Below, piece after piece: positions 14,019 through 25,453 of a stretch of 64,000 bases of DNA. The notes under the pieces are model-generated. The model was not told the origin of the DNA. It worked only from the letters and a program-made list of their open reading frames with translations, and searched no databases. Position 1 is the first letter of the stretch. Each line of letters opens with the position of its first letter. The stretch spans positions 1,683,715-1,747,714 of the forward strand of contig NW_003314284.1 of NCBI RefSeq assembly GCF_000143415.4, written 5' to 3'. Origin of the DNA: Selaginella moellendorffii. Lineage: Eukaryota; Streptophyta; Lycopodiopsida; Selaginellales; Selaginellaceae. Both the position numbers and the translations under genes were made by a program.

Positions 14019-15807
14019 TTAGGTAGTTAGTCCAATCGACACTGCTGCTCTCTCCTCACCTTCCTCTCCATCTCCCTTTGGTGGCCAATACTCATCGTTC
14101 ATAAGAACCTTTGCGCAAAAAGAGTTGAGATTTAGCAAGAAAGGCCTTCAACAAATGCAGCTAAAGCTTACTTTGACTTGCAATTGCAAGAACTTGACGT
14201 AGTTGATGGCCTTCTCCAACATGGTTACCAGATCGACCTGCTCTTCCACAAATCAGCCAATGCAAAAGAAGAGAAAAAGAGTTTCCAATGCTCTCCCAGT
14301 CTACCTTGGATCCATTTGGTATGAGCTCCTGCAGGATTTTAAGCCGGTCACTTATCCGTTCTCTTCGTTGCTGCAATAAAAACATCACACCAGTGTAAGT
14401 TTGACTCGATTTTTTCTTCCTTTTCTTTCTTACTCTGGCAGCAATGCTTTGTGGATCATTAGCACAACCTTGCTTTGCTCGCGGCTTAAGATTAGTGTTG
14501 AGCGCGGGTTCCCGCTTGTGAGAGTTACCTCTCTTGGAAGAAGCGCCAAACCTTGTCCTTTGCGCGGTGGAGCCTTTGTGACGCTTTGCATCCTGATCAA
14601 AACCAACAGAAAGAAAAGAGAGAAGTCAGCCACTTCTTCCGTCAGCCATGAGATCACCGCACACGCTTGCAAGAACCAAATTTGAGACGCTTACCCTGTT
14701 GTTCTCTTGGAGCGAGCATCTCCTTGACATCTCCTCCACGGTTTTAATGCCAGATTTCCTGGAGCTGCCTTGACCCGGCAAAAAAATGGACTGTAGCTGC
14801 TGCGCCTGTGACTGTCCTCCTCCTCCATCGCCCGTGTGATTCCTCCTCGCAGCCTGACCATTAATTCCGAAGTTTCCATTCGCACTCCAGCTGCCACCAA
14901 AAGCTCCTTGACACTGACTTGTAATCTGCTGCTCTTCCTGCTGTGGCTGCTTGAAATCTATAGCGCTCGATCCAAGGAGGAGCTCAAGGTTGCTCCTTGA
15001 ATTGCCAGTAGTTACAGCGACGCCGTCGTGACAGTTGAAAGTCCCCCCGGGAGGATACGAAACATGCGAAGAAAAGCTGTTGAATTCCTGCTGATGCTGG
15101 TGCTGCCTTTCGAATAGCATCCCCTGGCTGCTCAAGCTGAGGTTGTGACTGTCGACGAACTGCGGTGGTGGTCTGAACACATTACTGCTGCTACCAAATG
15201 CCGCACCGTCCTGCTGCATGAAACAACCGTAGTCTGCTTGATGATGGCTTGAGAGCTTTGAAGGCCGGTTGTCCCAGCTCGGAAACCGTGCCTTGTGCTG
15301 CTCCTGATCCGAGGGAAAGGCAGCGGAAACTAGCGACGGGAGCGTCTCGATTCCATCGTCACGCAAGTCGGTGGCTTGTAGAAGATTGTGCCAGTTCTCT
15401 ACTGCGCGCTCCCCTTCTGAAAATCCTTGGACTGCTGCTTCTGCTGCTGCCGGAGAGGATGATGGCGATGATGCCTTGCTCTGGACTTGCTCTAGGACAT
15501 TCTCAACAATTCTCCCAGGAGAATTCGACTGCCATGTCCAGGAGGAGCTGCTCCCTCCACTCGAGCCAGCAGACGAATCGTTGACACTACACGAACCGCG
15601 AATTGGAGCCGTTTCAAGCTCCGTGCTGCAATCCTCCGCCGCCGCCGCTGCCGCCGCTTCGTGATCACTCGTCAAGCATGAGTCGCCAGTGCCACCACCT
15701 GGATCGCAATCACCCTTCGAGCTCCGGCAAGCCACTTCCTGCCTCCTCCTACAGCTCCTCCTCGTGAGATCGCCACCAAAGAACAAAGGCTCGCAGACTA
15801 TTCCCAT
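14019..15807 (-). CDS. bHLH transcription factor, RSL (RHD6-like, class VIIIc) family
   Basis: RSL factors control development of root hairs and rhizoids in land plants. Exon 1 (15807 to about 14692) is a long Gln/Ser-rich region. A short exon then carries basic residues and the segment ANDPQSIAAR. The next exon starts QRRERISDRLKILQELIPNGSK, followed by one reading VDLVTMLEKAINYVKFLQLQVK. The last exon reads VLMNDEYWPPKGDG and stops with TAA at 14019-14021. DPQS-x-AAR-QRRERIS, PNG-x-KVDLVTMLEKAI-x-YVKFLQ and the trailing VL-x-x-DE-x-WP are hallmarks of RSL proteins. The ATG at 15807 is the first in frame; a stop lies just before it. A TATATAAC on the minus strand near 16048-16055 is a possible TATA box. 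Confidence 0.92.
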
Positions 15808-16977
15808 TGCACTAGTGTCCGGCCACTCCTCCAACCCATACTAGAGCTCAAGAAAGCTCTGCATGAAGCAAAATTCTCCCCTCCCGAGCAGCCCGAGCTG
15901 GGCGCCCGATCGCAGCGATGAGACCTCTACAAGTCGAGGGCCCCAGAAATCCAGTCGCAAAAATACAGTGTCTCCACAGGGAACCAAACCGACACGCGCC
16001 GCGGCACCACTTAAACAAGGACGAGATCTCCAGTGTCAGACGAACAAGTTATATAACTAGAACCGTGTGGATTCTTTCGGTTGCCCCTGGCCGGAGCTAC
16101 GAAGCCTATAATGACAAGCTATGCCTAGCTGCTGCTGTTCAGATCAGGCCCCTCCCCCCTTCAATCCCAGCAAGCATGTACAGGCGCTGTATAAAATAGA
16201 CCTCCGTGTAGCTGTCGAGCTCTTCTTTCCTCGCCCCCAGAGTCAGAGCAAGGAAGAAGCGCGCGAGCTGCGCAGAAAGCTCTCCCAAGTCAAACCATCC
16301 CTTAAATAACATTTCCCCGCGGATGATTTATCCAGCCCATCCTGCCAGCTTGCTCGCTCTAATTCTCTCCTTCTCTGGGATTCAAACGGTGAGAAGAGCA
16401 AGCTCAAACCTCATGCCCCACACTACCTATAAACAAACTTACTCTCGCTCACAAGTTTCAACGAGGAACTTTAAGGAAAGCCAAGCAGGAAAACGAAACA
16501 AAATGGATGCAGCAGGACAGACGAACCGCAGCATCTGTTATTACGCCTCGCTTGGCACAAGGCGGAGGAGAAGAAACACTAACACTCAACAGGCGAATAA
16601 AAAAGGGTGGCCAAAGAAGCGGAGGAGCTCTAAAAGGTCAAGAATCCGCTGTGATGTCACATGCCCAAGTCCTAAGGTGCTTGCTGCTCGCTACTGCGGG
16701 GACACTAATCTCACCTTAATCGCTCTCCATGTGTTGCATGTGCACAGGAGGCGTGCTTACAATTATTGCCGCGTCCTTCGTAATAAATGCGGCATGCACC
16801 CACCACCCTGGAAGCGCTTCACCACTGCTTTCAATCAACCCACGCAAGCAAAATCTCCAGCAGATACATTAATTCAACTTCACCCACCTGTGCCAGAATT
16901 ATTTCCTTATTCTATTATCAAATTTGGATTTCAAAGTCCTTAAAAGTATAGAACCTATTTACCCTAGTATTCTAGCA
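15808..16977. other. Upstream region between the RSL gene and the next gene
   Basis: This is the 5' region of the minus-strand bHLH gene and of the plus-strand unknown gene. It holds TATA-like stretches near 16048-16055 (minus) and 16189-16195 (plus). An open frame at 16323-16943 (+) has Arg/Lys/Ser-rich content and no family likeness, and I do not accept it as a gene. Confidence 0.5.
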
Positions 16978-17907
16978 ATGGAAGCAAAGAGAGCCAAGCA
17001 TGCACGATTGGATATGGTCTTTTTCCTGGTGTTGGAATATGGTCATCTGGAGCTTGAGGATCTCATTAGATTTGACGAGGTCACAGGCAAAAGGTTTTGT
17101 CGCCAACAGATGGTAAGGAAGCTAGTGGAATTAGATTGCATCGTCACAGCCTCGGATCTGCTCGACGAGAACTGCGATGGTGAAACGTTTGAATTGGTGT
17201 TGCTTGGATTGCAACCGAAATTACCACACGGAAGAAAAGATTATGTGAAGAGGGATCTACTTGGGCGAATGAAGGCCCTTGGGTACAAACGCAGTGTTAG
17301 GGTGTTCGAGAAAGCAATCCTTGAGTGGAGTTCATCACCCAAAGAGGCATATGATCTGTTTCTTGCAATGGCAGAGGAGTGTGAGGCTGGAGCAACGCCA
17401 GGTTGCTACAACGAAGTGCTTAATGTCAACGATGTCGGTTTTAGCAGAGCGATGGTGATTGTCAAAGAAGCGAAGCTCAAGAATGTCCCGGTTGATAGCC
17501 TGGATGTCGTCCCATGTATGCGGAGATTTCTTCAAGACAAGGCACAGGTCTCCGAGGCTGTCGCCTTGCTCATGGAATTTGGAGATCACACCGACGCAAA
17601 GACTGCAACTGTTATAGAGGCATTCATTGGACGCAGCGATTCAAAATATTTGTTTGAGGGTGTGGTGAATTCAAGCATTTGTGGTCGGGCTTTTCCCCAT
17701 TGTTGTAGGAGTTTATTCAAACGTTCTTACTTATACGGTGACAATGTTCCTCCGGTTCTTCTACGTTCGTTTTTCCTCGTGGATGACCCTGACCGTGACA
17801 CATGCGTTGGTGTTCTGAAGTGTCTTCAACATGCCTGTATGATCGGAGAAGCAAATAGGGTTTATCAAAAGTTTCCTCAATACTTTGCAAATAAACTACG
17901 TACTTAA
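16978..17907 (+). CDS. Unknown intronless protein, 309 aa
   Basis: A single open frame starting at ATG 16978 (MEAKRAKHARLD) and ending TAA at 17905-17907. The in-frame extension further left has no ATG. The protein reads as a run of helical segments (for example DLIRFDEV, RQQMVRKLVELD, YDLFLAMAEECE, EAVALLMEFGDH, CVGVLKCLQHACMIGEANRVYQ), which suggests an alpha-solenoid, perhaps a far relative of PPR or similar helical-repeat proteins. I find no signal peptide, membrane segment or catalytic motif and do not recognise the family. Codon use is less GC-rich than its neighbours. Confidence 0.6.
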   Translation: MEAKRAKHARLDMVFFLVLEYGHLELEDLIRFDEVTGKRFCRQQMVRKLVELDCIVTASDLLDENCDGETFELVLLGLQPKLPHGRKDYVKRDLLGRMKALGYKRSVRVFEKAILEWSSSPKEAYDLFLAMAEECEAGATPGCYNEVLNVNDVGFSRAMVIVKEAKLKNVPVDSLDVVPCMRRFLQDKAQVSEAVALLMEFGDHTDAKTATVIEAFIGRSDSKYLFEGVVNSSICGRAFPHCCRSLFKRSYLYGDNVPPVLLRSFFLVDDPDRDTCVGVLKCLQHACMIGEANRVYQKFPQYFANKLRT

Positions 17908-18298
17908 TACCTTTGATTCCAAAAATAGCTATGGAGTAAAAAGATGCAGAATCCTCTCTAGAGCTATAGCTGTGGTGGAGCCCTACAACAGGGATCGCAC
18001 AACCAGCGGACGCATACAATTCTAGAGATTGATATGAGCTTCGATGTATTGCCTAGAAAGAATTTAGTAGACGTGATATAAGACTTGTAGTCTAGAAATA
18101 TTTTCGCCTCTGTATTTTAAACTTAACAACCGAATAAAAACAAAACAGAACAATTTACTACTAGTGTTTTTTAGAAAGAATGTGAGGAGCAAGTTGTAAA
18201 AAGGAATTAAAACTGATCGTGCCTGCTAGAAAACCAGCATTCCACCAACAACGAAAGCGTGTTTACAATCTGGCCACCTTGTCATAATCCCCCGTATC

Positions 18299-20150
18299 CT
18301 ATTCCGCTGCTGTTTGGCCTCCACCTTCTGCTGGAGCTTCTTCACCCTCTGCCGGTGGTGGCGGCGGTGCCGCAGCTGGCTCTGGAGGAGGTGCTGGCGG
18401 GGGCTCGGTATTCTGCTCTACCACCCTCCGGAAAATCGCCCCGACTTCCACCGCCACCTGTTCCTCTTCTTCGTGTCTCGTAATCACCCTTCTCAGCATG
18501 GTCCGGACTTCGTACACCACTTGCATCTCAACCGACTCGAAGTAGCGCAGGAAGTCGCAGAAGAATGTCGTCGAGCTTGCTGTCAGCTCTCTTGTAGTCT
18601 GCTCGACTATGTCCAGCACGTCCCTCACATAATCAGCGGAATCAGCTGTAGCAACTTCCGTCATGTAGGACTCCACGGACATAATGATTGTGTTGACCAT
18701 GGCGCTAACAACATTCAATGCCCTCGACTCTTGGGAAATCGTGGCAGCCTCCACCTGCAAAGAATGCGTGAGCGAATGCATCTACAGTTTAAACATCCCA
18801 ATTTGCATACCACACAGTGCAATGTATTTCGAGCGCAAACAATCTTCTCCAACTCCCTCTCCATGTTTTCCGCCAGCATTGGCATAAAATGGTTCTCAAC
18901 CTGCAGGGCATTGCTACACTCCCGAGAGGAAATAAAATAAAAAGTCACCTCTCGTTCAACAGGGTCATAGAAGTAGTCCTCAGATTCAAGGTACGAAAGC
19001 ACGGAGTCTGTCATCTTCTTCAAATACTCCCTTGCAAAGTTTTGAGTTTCAATCTGCAAGAGCACACGCATAAGCATCAAGCTTTAGTCGTCACATGGAT
19101 TTGAAACTTACTAGCTCCTTCAGTTTCCGTTCTTCTTCAAGCCGTTTCTTTTCTTGCTCAACACGTCTCTTCTTTTCTTCAATCTTTCTCCATTCGGAGA
19201 ACTCCATTCTCTGTGTCGCAACCAGTTCTGCCGCACGGATTTTCTCGAAATGATCCTGAAACACCCACGGCTCAAAGCTTTAAAATGCAAAAGGCAACGT
19301 GGTTATTAAAGCGCCAACCTGGTGCTTGTGCAACTCGGCAAGCTGCCGTTCTTCCGTTACTTCCATCCATGCCTGCTCGACGGTCCTGCCTACCAACACC
19401 TCAAGCATTGGCTCAACCTCCTCATCGAAATTAAAGAGGTCTCCTTCTTCGATCTGGAAATGGAACAAGCCATTCGAAAACAAACTGTTAAAAGGGATAA
19501 AAGCGAAGCTCACGCATTACCTGTGTCCCGATATCCGGACCCGGCTTCTGTGGAATAAAAAGCGGAGTGGCTGGTCTGTCCAAGAACGGATCAGTTTGAG
19601 TATCAATGTCATACTCTGGAATCCTGTCAACTAGCTCCTCCAGATAGACATCTGTCTGCGCATCACCACACCAGGTTCGTGATTGGCTCATAGCTTCCAG
19701 TTCTTAAGTTCTTGTGTTTTATGTTCTAGAAGAATAAAAAAGAAAAATCGAATGAGCTGTGTTCCACCGCTATTTAAACACTCACCTGGATGTCCATGTT
19801 TTTTCTTCCATCGATCGTAGGAGGTGTGGTACTGTAAGCAGGAACTTTTCTTTTCTTCTTGACGGCCTTCCTCTCTGGGGGAGGAGGCTCAGCTTTGAAT
19901 CCAGTCTGAAGAAACAACGACCTTGAGGAAGAAATCTCGAGATGAGAGAAGATCCGCGTACCTTCATCTTACTGTAGGTCGGACCACGCACTACCCGCGG
20001 ATCAAACATGAGATTGAGAGGAGGGCCGCCGCTCATCGCCACGGGCGGCGCCAATCCCCCAGCAGCCGCTGCCGCTGCGGCCGTGGCGGCTCTCGGCGAT
20101 GGCGATCCCCGCGCCACGGCACTGCGGCTGGAATTCCGATCCACGCCCAT
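18299..20150 (-). CDS. RSP3: Radial spoke protein 3 (RSPH3/RSP3)
   Basis: RSP3 anchors radial spokes to outer doublets of motile cilia and binds the PKA RII docking-fold proteins. The N-terminal exon (20150-19962) has LNLMFDPRVVRGPTYSK. The next carries basic ERKAVKKKRKV. The third carries the family's paired QTD motifs (AQTDVYLEELVD and DTQTDPFLDRP-x-TPLFIPQK-x-G). The following exons hold EEGDLFNFDEEVEPMLEVLVGRTVEQAWMEVTEE, which includes the amphipathic RII-binding helix. A charged coiled coil (QRMEFSEWRKIEEKKRR) comes next, then the conserved FYDPVEREV. The C-terminus ends in a Pro/Ala/Glu-rich tail. Stop at 18299. The start at 20150 is the ATG giving MGVDRNSSR; the frame also opens further upstream without need. 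Its presence implies flagellated sperm. Confidence 0.95.
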
Positions 20151-20296
20151 CGCTCCTCCTCCTCTAGGGCAGGGCAAAATCGATCGTGCAATGGATGGGC
20201 ACCATTTTAAACATACTACTTTCCCGGGCAAATAAGATTCGTTATCCTAGGGCAAAAAGGGCAAATGCTTTGCCCTAAACGAATTTCCTCCCCCTG
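20151..20296. promoter_or_regulatory. Short divergent promoter between RSP3 and ODR4
   Basis: Only 146 bases separate the two start codons, so both transcripts must start within or very near this stretch. I see no TATA box in it. 'gggcaaa' occurs several times (near 20167, 20226, 20252 and 20258). A shared bidirectional promoter is inferred from spacing alone. Confidence 0.5.
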
Positions 20297-22093
20297 ATGA
20301 GGACTGTGGTGGGAGACGAGGCGCTCGACGGCGCCGTGGATTCAATCGTTGCGGCGGGCCGGGCAGTAGCTCTAGGGCTCTTGATCGGCAGGCTGGGCTC
20401 CGGCGGGAGGGATTTTGTGGTGGGATTGGTGCAGACGCCCGTCAAGGAAGATGGAGGCGATGCGGCAGTGCTTCTCTCGTCATCTGGCAATCAATCTCGG
20501 TCACGATCTGGAGCTGGATCCATGGCGCTCTCGATTGATGCTGAATGGGTAGCGGAGCATGCTAGACAGGTACCAATTTTACTTTTCCTTCGTTCATTCA
20601 GCTACCACATTTTCTCTGCAAGATCTCTAGAATGCTTTTAGGAGGATTAGGTGTGGTTGGATTGTATTGCCTTGCTCCAGACAGCGCCTTCAAGCAATCG
20701 ACTGCTATTCTTTGTCAGGTAAGATTTCTCGAGCTCTTGCTATGGTTTTTATTTTTTTCCTCTCGGCAGGTCTCAAATGCTGTGGCCGCTGTCACTTCGA
20801 TCTCTGCGCAGGAGCGCTTTGTTTTACAGATATCTACAAGCCCAAGAAGGTTGGAAATATTTTTCTACGCAACACCATCTTTATATGCTTTTTTTTGGAT
20901 AGGCTGGCTTGTAAAGTATGCACAGTGGAGCCGAATGGAAGTTCTTCGCTAAAGCCTTGCGAGTGGAAGCTGGCAAAGATTTCGACAAATCTGCAGAGCT
21001 TGACGTGCACGTATTCGTTTGATGCAAGGTGCGTTTCTAGTCGTGTGAAGTCTAAACGCACTTTTTTTTCTTTTTTTCTTCATTTCTCTTTCTAGCATAC
21101 CAGTTCGTTCCGCAGCTCAAGCTGACACATTCAAAAACAAATTGCTTTCATGGACAGCCTCGGAGATTAAAGTCATCCAATCTGCCGAGGTGCTCATCAA
21201 TAACGAACTCGTAAGGCCTTAAACTTCTCTTCACGATCGACTTTGTTTTATCTCTTTGCTTCCCTGCTGCTAGCAAGAAGGAGAGAACTACTCGGGGGAT
21301 GTCCAGCTTCTTCTTCCATTTAACAACAAAGAAGTTGTCGAAGGTCTCCTTCCTTTACTATTTCCTTGTGGCCAACTTATATGGCTTTTCTGTTGCAGGT
21401 GATAACCCGGCGATCGTAACAGGAAACGTAAACGTCAAAGGATCTGTCGATGCTCGAGCTTACGGATTTCCTCGCGAGCCTGCGTCTATGGCAATTGATG
21501 CTATCAAGGTACATGTTGATCGCGCTCTCGTGTTATATAAACTCGTCTCAACAGGAAGATATAATCGCCAGCCTACGCAATAGGATCGACATCCTTTGTG
21601 AAGAAGCAGAGCAACAATCGGCCGAGCAAGCGCCTCTATCACTTCTATCACATTGCGGGTCAGTAAGATCACTGTCTTCTCTTTTTCTTTCTTGAGAGAA
21701 CCTGAGTTAAATCTCGCTTTATAAACAGCCAAGACAGAGCGGAGTTTATTCTTCCCAGGAGAGTTTTACTACCATGGAATGAACTTCTGATTTGCGACTA
21801 TCTGCTACCCAGCGAGACTGACAAGGTAGAAAACAATGCTCGTTTCTTCCTCACTAATGCTCCTTTCTTTGCAGGAAATTAGAGAGCGATACACATACCT
21901 CTTTGGGCAGGAACTGCCTGGTGACATTCTCCAGTCTGAAAAGTTCTTCACTCTCACTCCAGCCGATTCCAAAACGTCGAAGATTTCTCCCAAAGGCGAG
22001 GCCAGGAGCAAGTTCTTTTCGCTGATAAGTGCATTGTTTGGGATTCTCATCCCAATCCTAGTTGCACTGGCTGTAGCCTTGTTCCGGAAATAA
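20297..22093 (+). CDS. ODR4: ODR4 family membrane protein
   Basis: ODR-4-like proteins are ER-associated, C-terminally anchored proteins found across eukaryotes. In nematodes they help receptors reach cilia, and in humans ODR4 works with UFSP2. Exon 1 begins MRTVVGDEALDGAVDSIVAAGRAVALGLLIGRLGSGGRDFVVGLVQTP, matching the family start (T-V-V-G-x-E ... G-L-L-I-G ... RD-F-V). Later exons give LLGGLGVVGLYCLAPDSAF, CSIPVRS-like Cys/Asp blocks, QLLLPFNNKE and ETDKEIRERYTYLFGQELPGD. The protein ends with a single strong transmembrane helix (SLISALFGILIPILVALAVALF) and RK. Exons are joined by introns of about 60 nt. It converges on the methyltransferase gene with only 88 bases between stops. Confidence 0.88.
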
Positions 22094-22181
22094 GAATGGT
22101 TTTGAGAGTTGTCTAACTGGTTTTAGTTTTAAAGGCAAGTTCTTTTTCTCGTGCCAATCTTTTGGCTGACTGAAAACGGAT

Positions 22182-23625
22182 TCAAACCTTGTGCGCCACC
22201 ATAGTTCTGTGATTCGGGGAGCTTTCCACTTGAGCCGGGAAGCTAAAGCCGCAGTCTTGAATGGCTTCTTCGATCTTAAACGTTCGATAGTCATCGAAGT
22301 AAGGCTCGGTTGCTTTAAACTGTGGACACGAAGACAGTTAGTAGTTTTGATGCGTCAAGATCATATCGCGTACCGCTGTGAAAGCAAATATGTTATTCAC
22401 CATTCTTTGAAGCGATGCCGAGTATGGATTCATTTCCATTATCGACAATGCTCCTCCGATCCGCAAGACTCTGTTTGCTTCTTCGACGACCTGCAAATAT
22501 CGGTAGGTCCAGCAAACTTTAGATCGACATGAACACAGTCTCTACCTGTTTAGTTGCGTTCCTTGGAAGTTCGTGGCAGACTAGGCAAATCGAGACAAGA
22601 TCGAAGCTTTTGTCAGGAAGACCCGTGAATTCTCCCGCAGAATGAACGAACTGCAAAGGAAGCTTTCGATCCTACACAAGTACAAAGTTAAAACGGCAAA
22701 AGAGATCAACAAAAGCATACCGAGGCTTTTGAAGCTTCCCTGAGCTTGTAGTTTGCCACGGACACAAAATACGGTGACATGTCAACTCCCACGACTTGTG
22801 CTTGAGGAAACACCTATAAAAACCAGAAAGAAATAACAAATACGTATAGAAAGCCAAATAGAGAGCAAGCAAAAACCTTGTGGAGTCCAAACGTACTGAG
22901 CCCAGTCGCACAGCCAACATCCAGCACGTCTCCCGGTGAAACACGCAGCATTGGTAGCATCTTTTGGTGATAAGAATCACGCAGCTTTACATCCCCATCA
23001 GGATCGAGCTTTTTCCTCTGCAAAGTTAGCGCCTCCAAACCTCAGCTTTTCACGAACAAAGTGGAAAGAAAAGAACAGACGTTGCCTCTGGATCGAAGAC
23101 ATTGGCATGGACGGATTTGGCTGCGAGATCAACCTCCAAGGCAGCGTCCCATGACAAGTTCCCATTATCGTACGCGTGGAAAGGCTTCAAATAATACTGC
23201 CGAGTTGAAAACGAAGAAACAATCGTTAGACCATCACGAAAGAACAATGCAGGAAGTCGAAAGATCAAACAAATGGATAGAAGATATCAATGAAAGACAA
23301 TGAAGAACCATGAGAGTTTTGAGACTGTACATACCTCTGGGTACTCTAAATTCACGTCCCGGACGGCCAGGAGCTCCGATTCCCAGTCATTCTCCCTGAG
23401 CCTGGCGAGCTCCGGCTCCCACGGGTAGCCAATCTTCTCGCCCCGCTCGACAATCATCCCCCGCGCCTTGCCCGCCGCGAGCTTGAAGAAGGGCTTGTAC
23501 GAGAAGAGCGCATTGAGCGCCGCAGACGCCAGAGCCATGGGCGCCGCATGCGAATCGGTGGCAGCGCAGGACAAATCCCTCCCACATTTGATCCTGTCGA
23601 GCGCGCAGCGCGACGCCATCGCCAT
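22182..23625 (-). CDS. SAM-dependent methyltransferase (UbiE/type-11 fold), probably organellar
   Basis: Six to seven exons join into a class-I methyltransferase. The N-terminus from MAMASRCALDRIKCGRD is basic/Ala-rich and may be a transit peptide. Then come IGYPWEPELARLRENDWESELLAV and PFHAYDNGNLSWDAALEVDLAAKSVHANVFDPEA. SAM-binding motif I is GDVLDVGCATGLSTFGL (about 22910). An acidic VVGVDMSPYFV follows, and a DLVSICLVCHELPR block with the order expected for motif II. The last exon ends SSPNHRTMVAHKV and TGA at 22182-22184. The set of blocks matches a plant family annotated only as SAM-dependent methyltransferase; the substrate is not known to me. The start is chosen at the first ATG of the methionine pair (23625). 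Confidence 0.88.
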
Positions 23626-24052
23626 AGCTGGGAAGTACCTTATCCACACGTAAACCCTAAACCCTGAGCGGCAGTACCACTTTAAACTGCCGGTACCGCG
23701 CGGTGTACAGCCCTGCGTACCGCGCGGCATTCTTATCACGATTTGACCACGTGATAACGACTCACAACAGAGCGTGCTTTGTTAGACCGAGGACGACGAC
23801 TCAAACAGTAGCCATACGCGTTTGTTTCTTCACGCATAAGAAAGAGGAGGGAAAGATAGAGAGGAAGAAGAGTCGAGAGCTCGGCCCCGCCCCTAGCCTA
23901 GAGAATTTGGAGCGTTATCGGTCAGCAAATCTCCCTGTCCGTGCTTGATCCTCCCAGCTCCGCGTGGGTTTCTCTTTCTTGCTTGCTTGATCGACCATTG
24001 TTTCGCCCGCGCGCTTTGTGGGCGATTCTATCTCCGCGCTCTCCGGCTGGAG
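23626..24052. promoter_or_regulatory. Divergent upstream region, methyltransferase and HIPP
   Basis: 427 bases between two opposite start codons. It must hold both 5' leaders. An inverted 'cggtaccgcgcgg' and 'gcgtaccgcgcgg' pair occurs near 23691-23726 (direct copies of 'taccgcgcgg'). No TATA box is obvious. Confidence 0.4.
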
Positions 24053-24904
24053 ATGGGGTCGGATGGCAAGGGCGAGAAGGACGACAAGAAAAAGGAGGAG
24101 AAGAAGCCACAGGTAGTGCGATCTTATGCCTCCTCTCTCTCCCTCTCGATCATTTGCATTTCCGGGAAGAATTCATACAGCGCGTCTCGAATCGAAAGGA
24201 GTTTTCTCTTCTTAAGCTTTTGATCTTCCTCGCACGCATCGATTCTTGTTCTTCTTGTTCTTCTTAGCGTGGCCTGGATCAATCGATTGCTCGCATTGAC
24301 GCATTCAAACTTGGCTCTTTCCTTGCTCTGTTTTCTTCTCCCTGTTCATCCATCGTCATCGCCGCTCTTCCAGTAGTGCTAACGAAATCTTTCTTCCGCT
24401 TGGTAGACCACAGTGCTCAAGCTCCAGTTCCACTGCGACAATTGCGTGAAGCGAGTCAAGAAATCGGTGGCGACCCTCAAAGGTAATCGATCAACTTCTT
24501 GACATCCACATGATCGAACATTGGAACTCGTGTCTCTCGCAGGCGTGACTTCCATCACTGTGGATGAGAAATCCGGCAAGGTGACGGTCGTGGGCCACGT
24601 CGAGCCCAAGAAGGTGCTCAAGAGGGTCCAGAAGACGGGCAAGCACGTCGAGATGCTCGAGCCCAAGGAGAAGAAGGACGACAAGAGCAAGGACGAGAAA
24701 TCGAAGAAGGACAAGGGCGACGATTCGTCGAGCAAGAAGAAGGACGAGGGAGGCTCCAAGAAGGACGACAAGAAAGACGGCGATGGCGGCAAATCGTCGG
24801 GCAAGAAAGACGAGCACCAGTTGATGATCACCAGGATCGCCCACAACGACTTCACCTACGTTTTCAGCGACGACAATCCCAACAACAATTGTAGCATTAT
24901 GTGA
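24053..24904 (+). CDS. Heavy-metal-associated isoprenylated plant protein (HIPP)
   Basis: Three exons: 24053 to about 24112, about 24407-24481, and about 24542-24904. The protein begins MGSDGKGEKDDKKKEEKK. It has one HMA domain with the metal-binding CxxC as FHCDNCVKRVKKSV, continuing GVTSITVDEKSGKVTVVGHVEPKKVLKRVQK. A long Lys/Asp/Ser-rich linker follows, then ITRIAHNDFTYVFSDDNPNNN, and a C-terminal CSIM. CSIM is a CaaX box ending in Met, which predicts farnesylation and membrane attachment. HIPPs bind metals such as Cu, Zn or Cd and act in metal handling and stress. It is one of three HMA genes within 3.4 kb. Confidence 0.92.
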
Positions 24905-25453
24905 TCGTGGATCGTCTCGGATTCACTCCGATGGATCGATAGATCCAGTGATGGGCTTTCTTACGCCGGCTTTGGTCTAGGTGTGGTTTCATCTGTACAG
25001 GAGAGTTCTTCGTCTTGTTTGTTTTGATCGGATCGACCTTCTCTTTTTGACCATATATCAATCAATCAAAGGTATGGCATCGGTGGAATTCTTTCGCGCA
25101 AGTAGCTTTTCGCGCCCAGATCGATTCCAGTGCAATCGAGTAGAATTTCCCTCCAGGATTTTTCCATCCAGCCATCAACAAGATGGAGAAGATAGATGCC
25201 CCTCATCATTCCCACCATGGAGAGGAGAGCCTCGCGTGGCCGCCATTAAATCTGGAATCATCGAGTCGAGAACTTTGTAGCTCACAGCAATTCTTTCTCT
25301 CTCGCCACCATCGCCGCCACCTTCTTCGTGGGATTCCTTTCATTTCTCTTGATAAGACTTAGCGGATTCGCTCCGCCAGTTTGAAATACGGGATATGCAA
25401 AAGAGGATTCCATGGAAAAAGGTGGAAGTTGACAGGAACGAACAAGAACACGT

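Noticed and set aside
15840-15866. miR396-like sequence on the minus strand (gcagagctttcttgagctc)
   Set aside because: Only about 15 of 19 bases agree and no complementary arm for a hairpin lies within a few hundred bases.
16323-16943. 206-codon open frame on the plus strand starting MIYPAHP
   Set aside because: The hydrophobic start mimics a signal peptide, but the rest is Arg/Ser/Thr-rich low-order sequence without domain, and it lies in the RSL upstream region.
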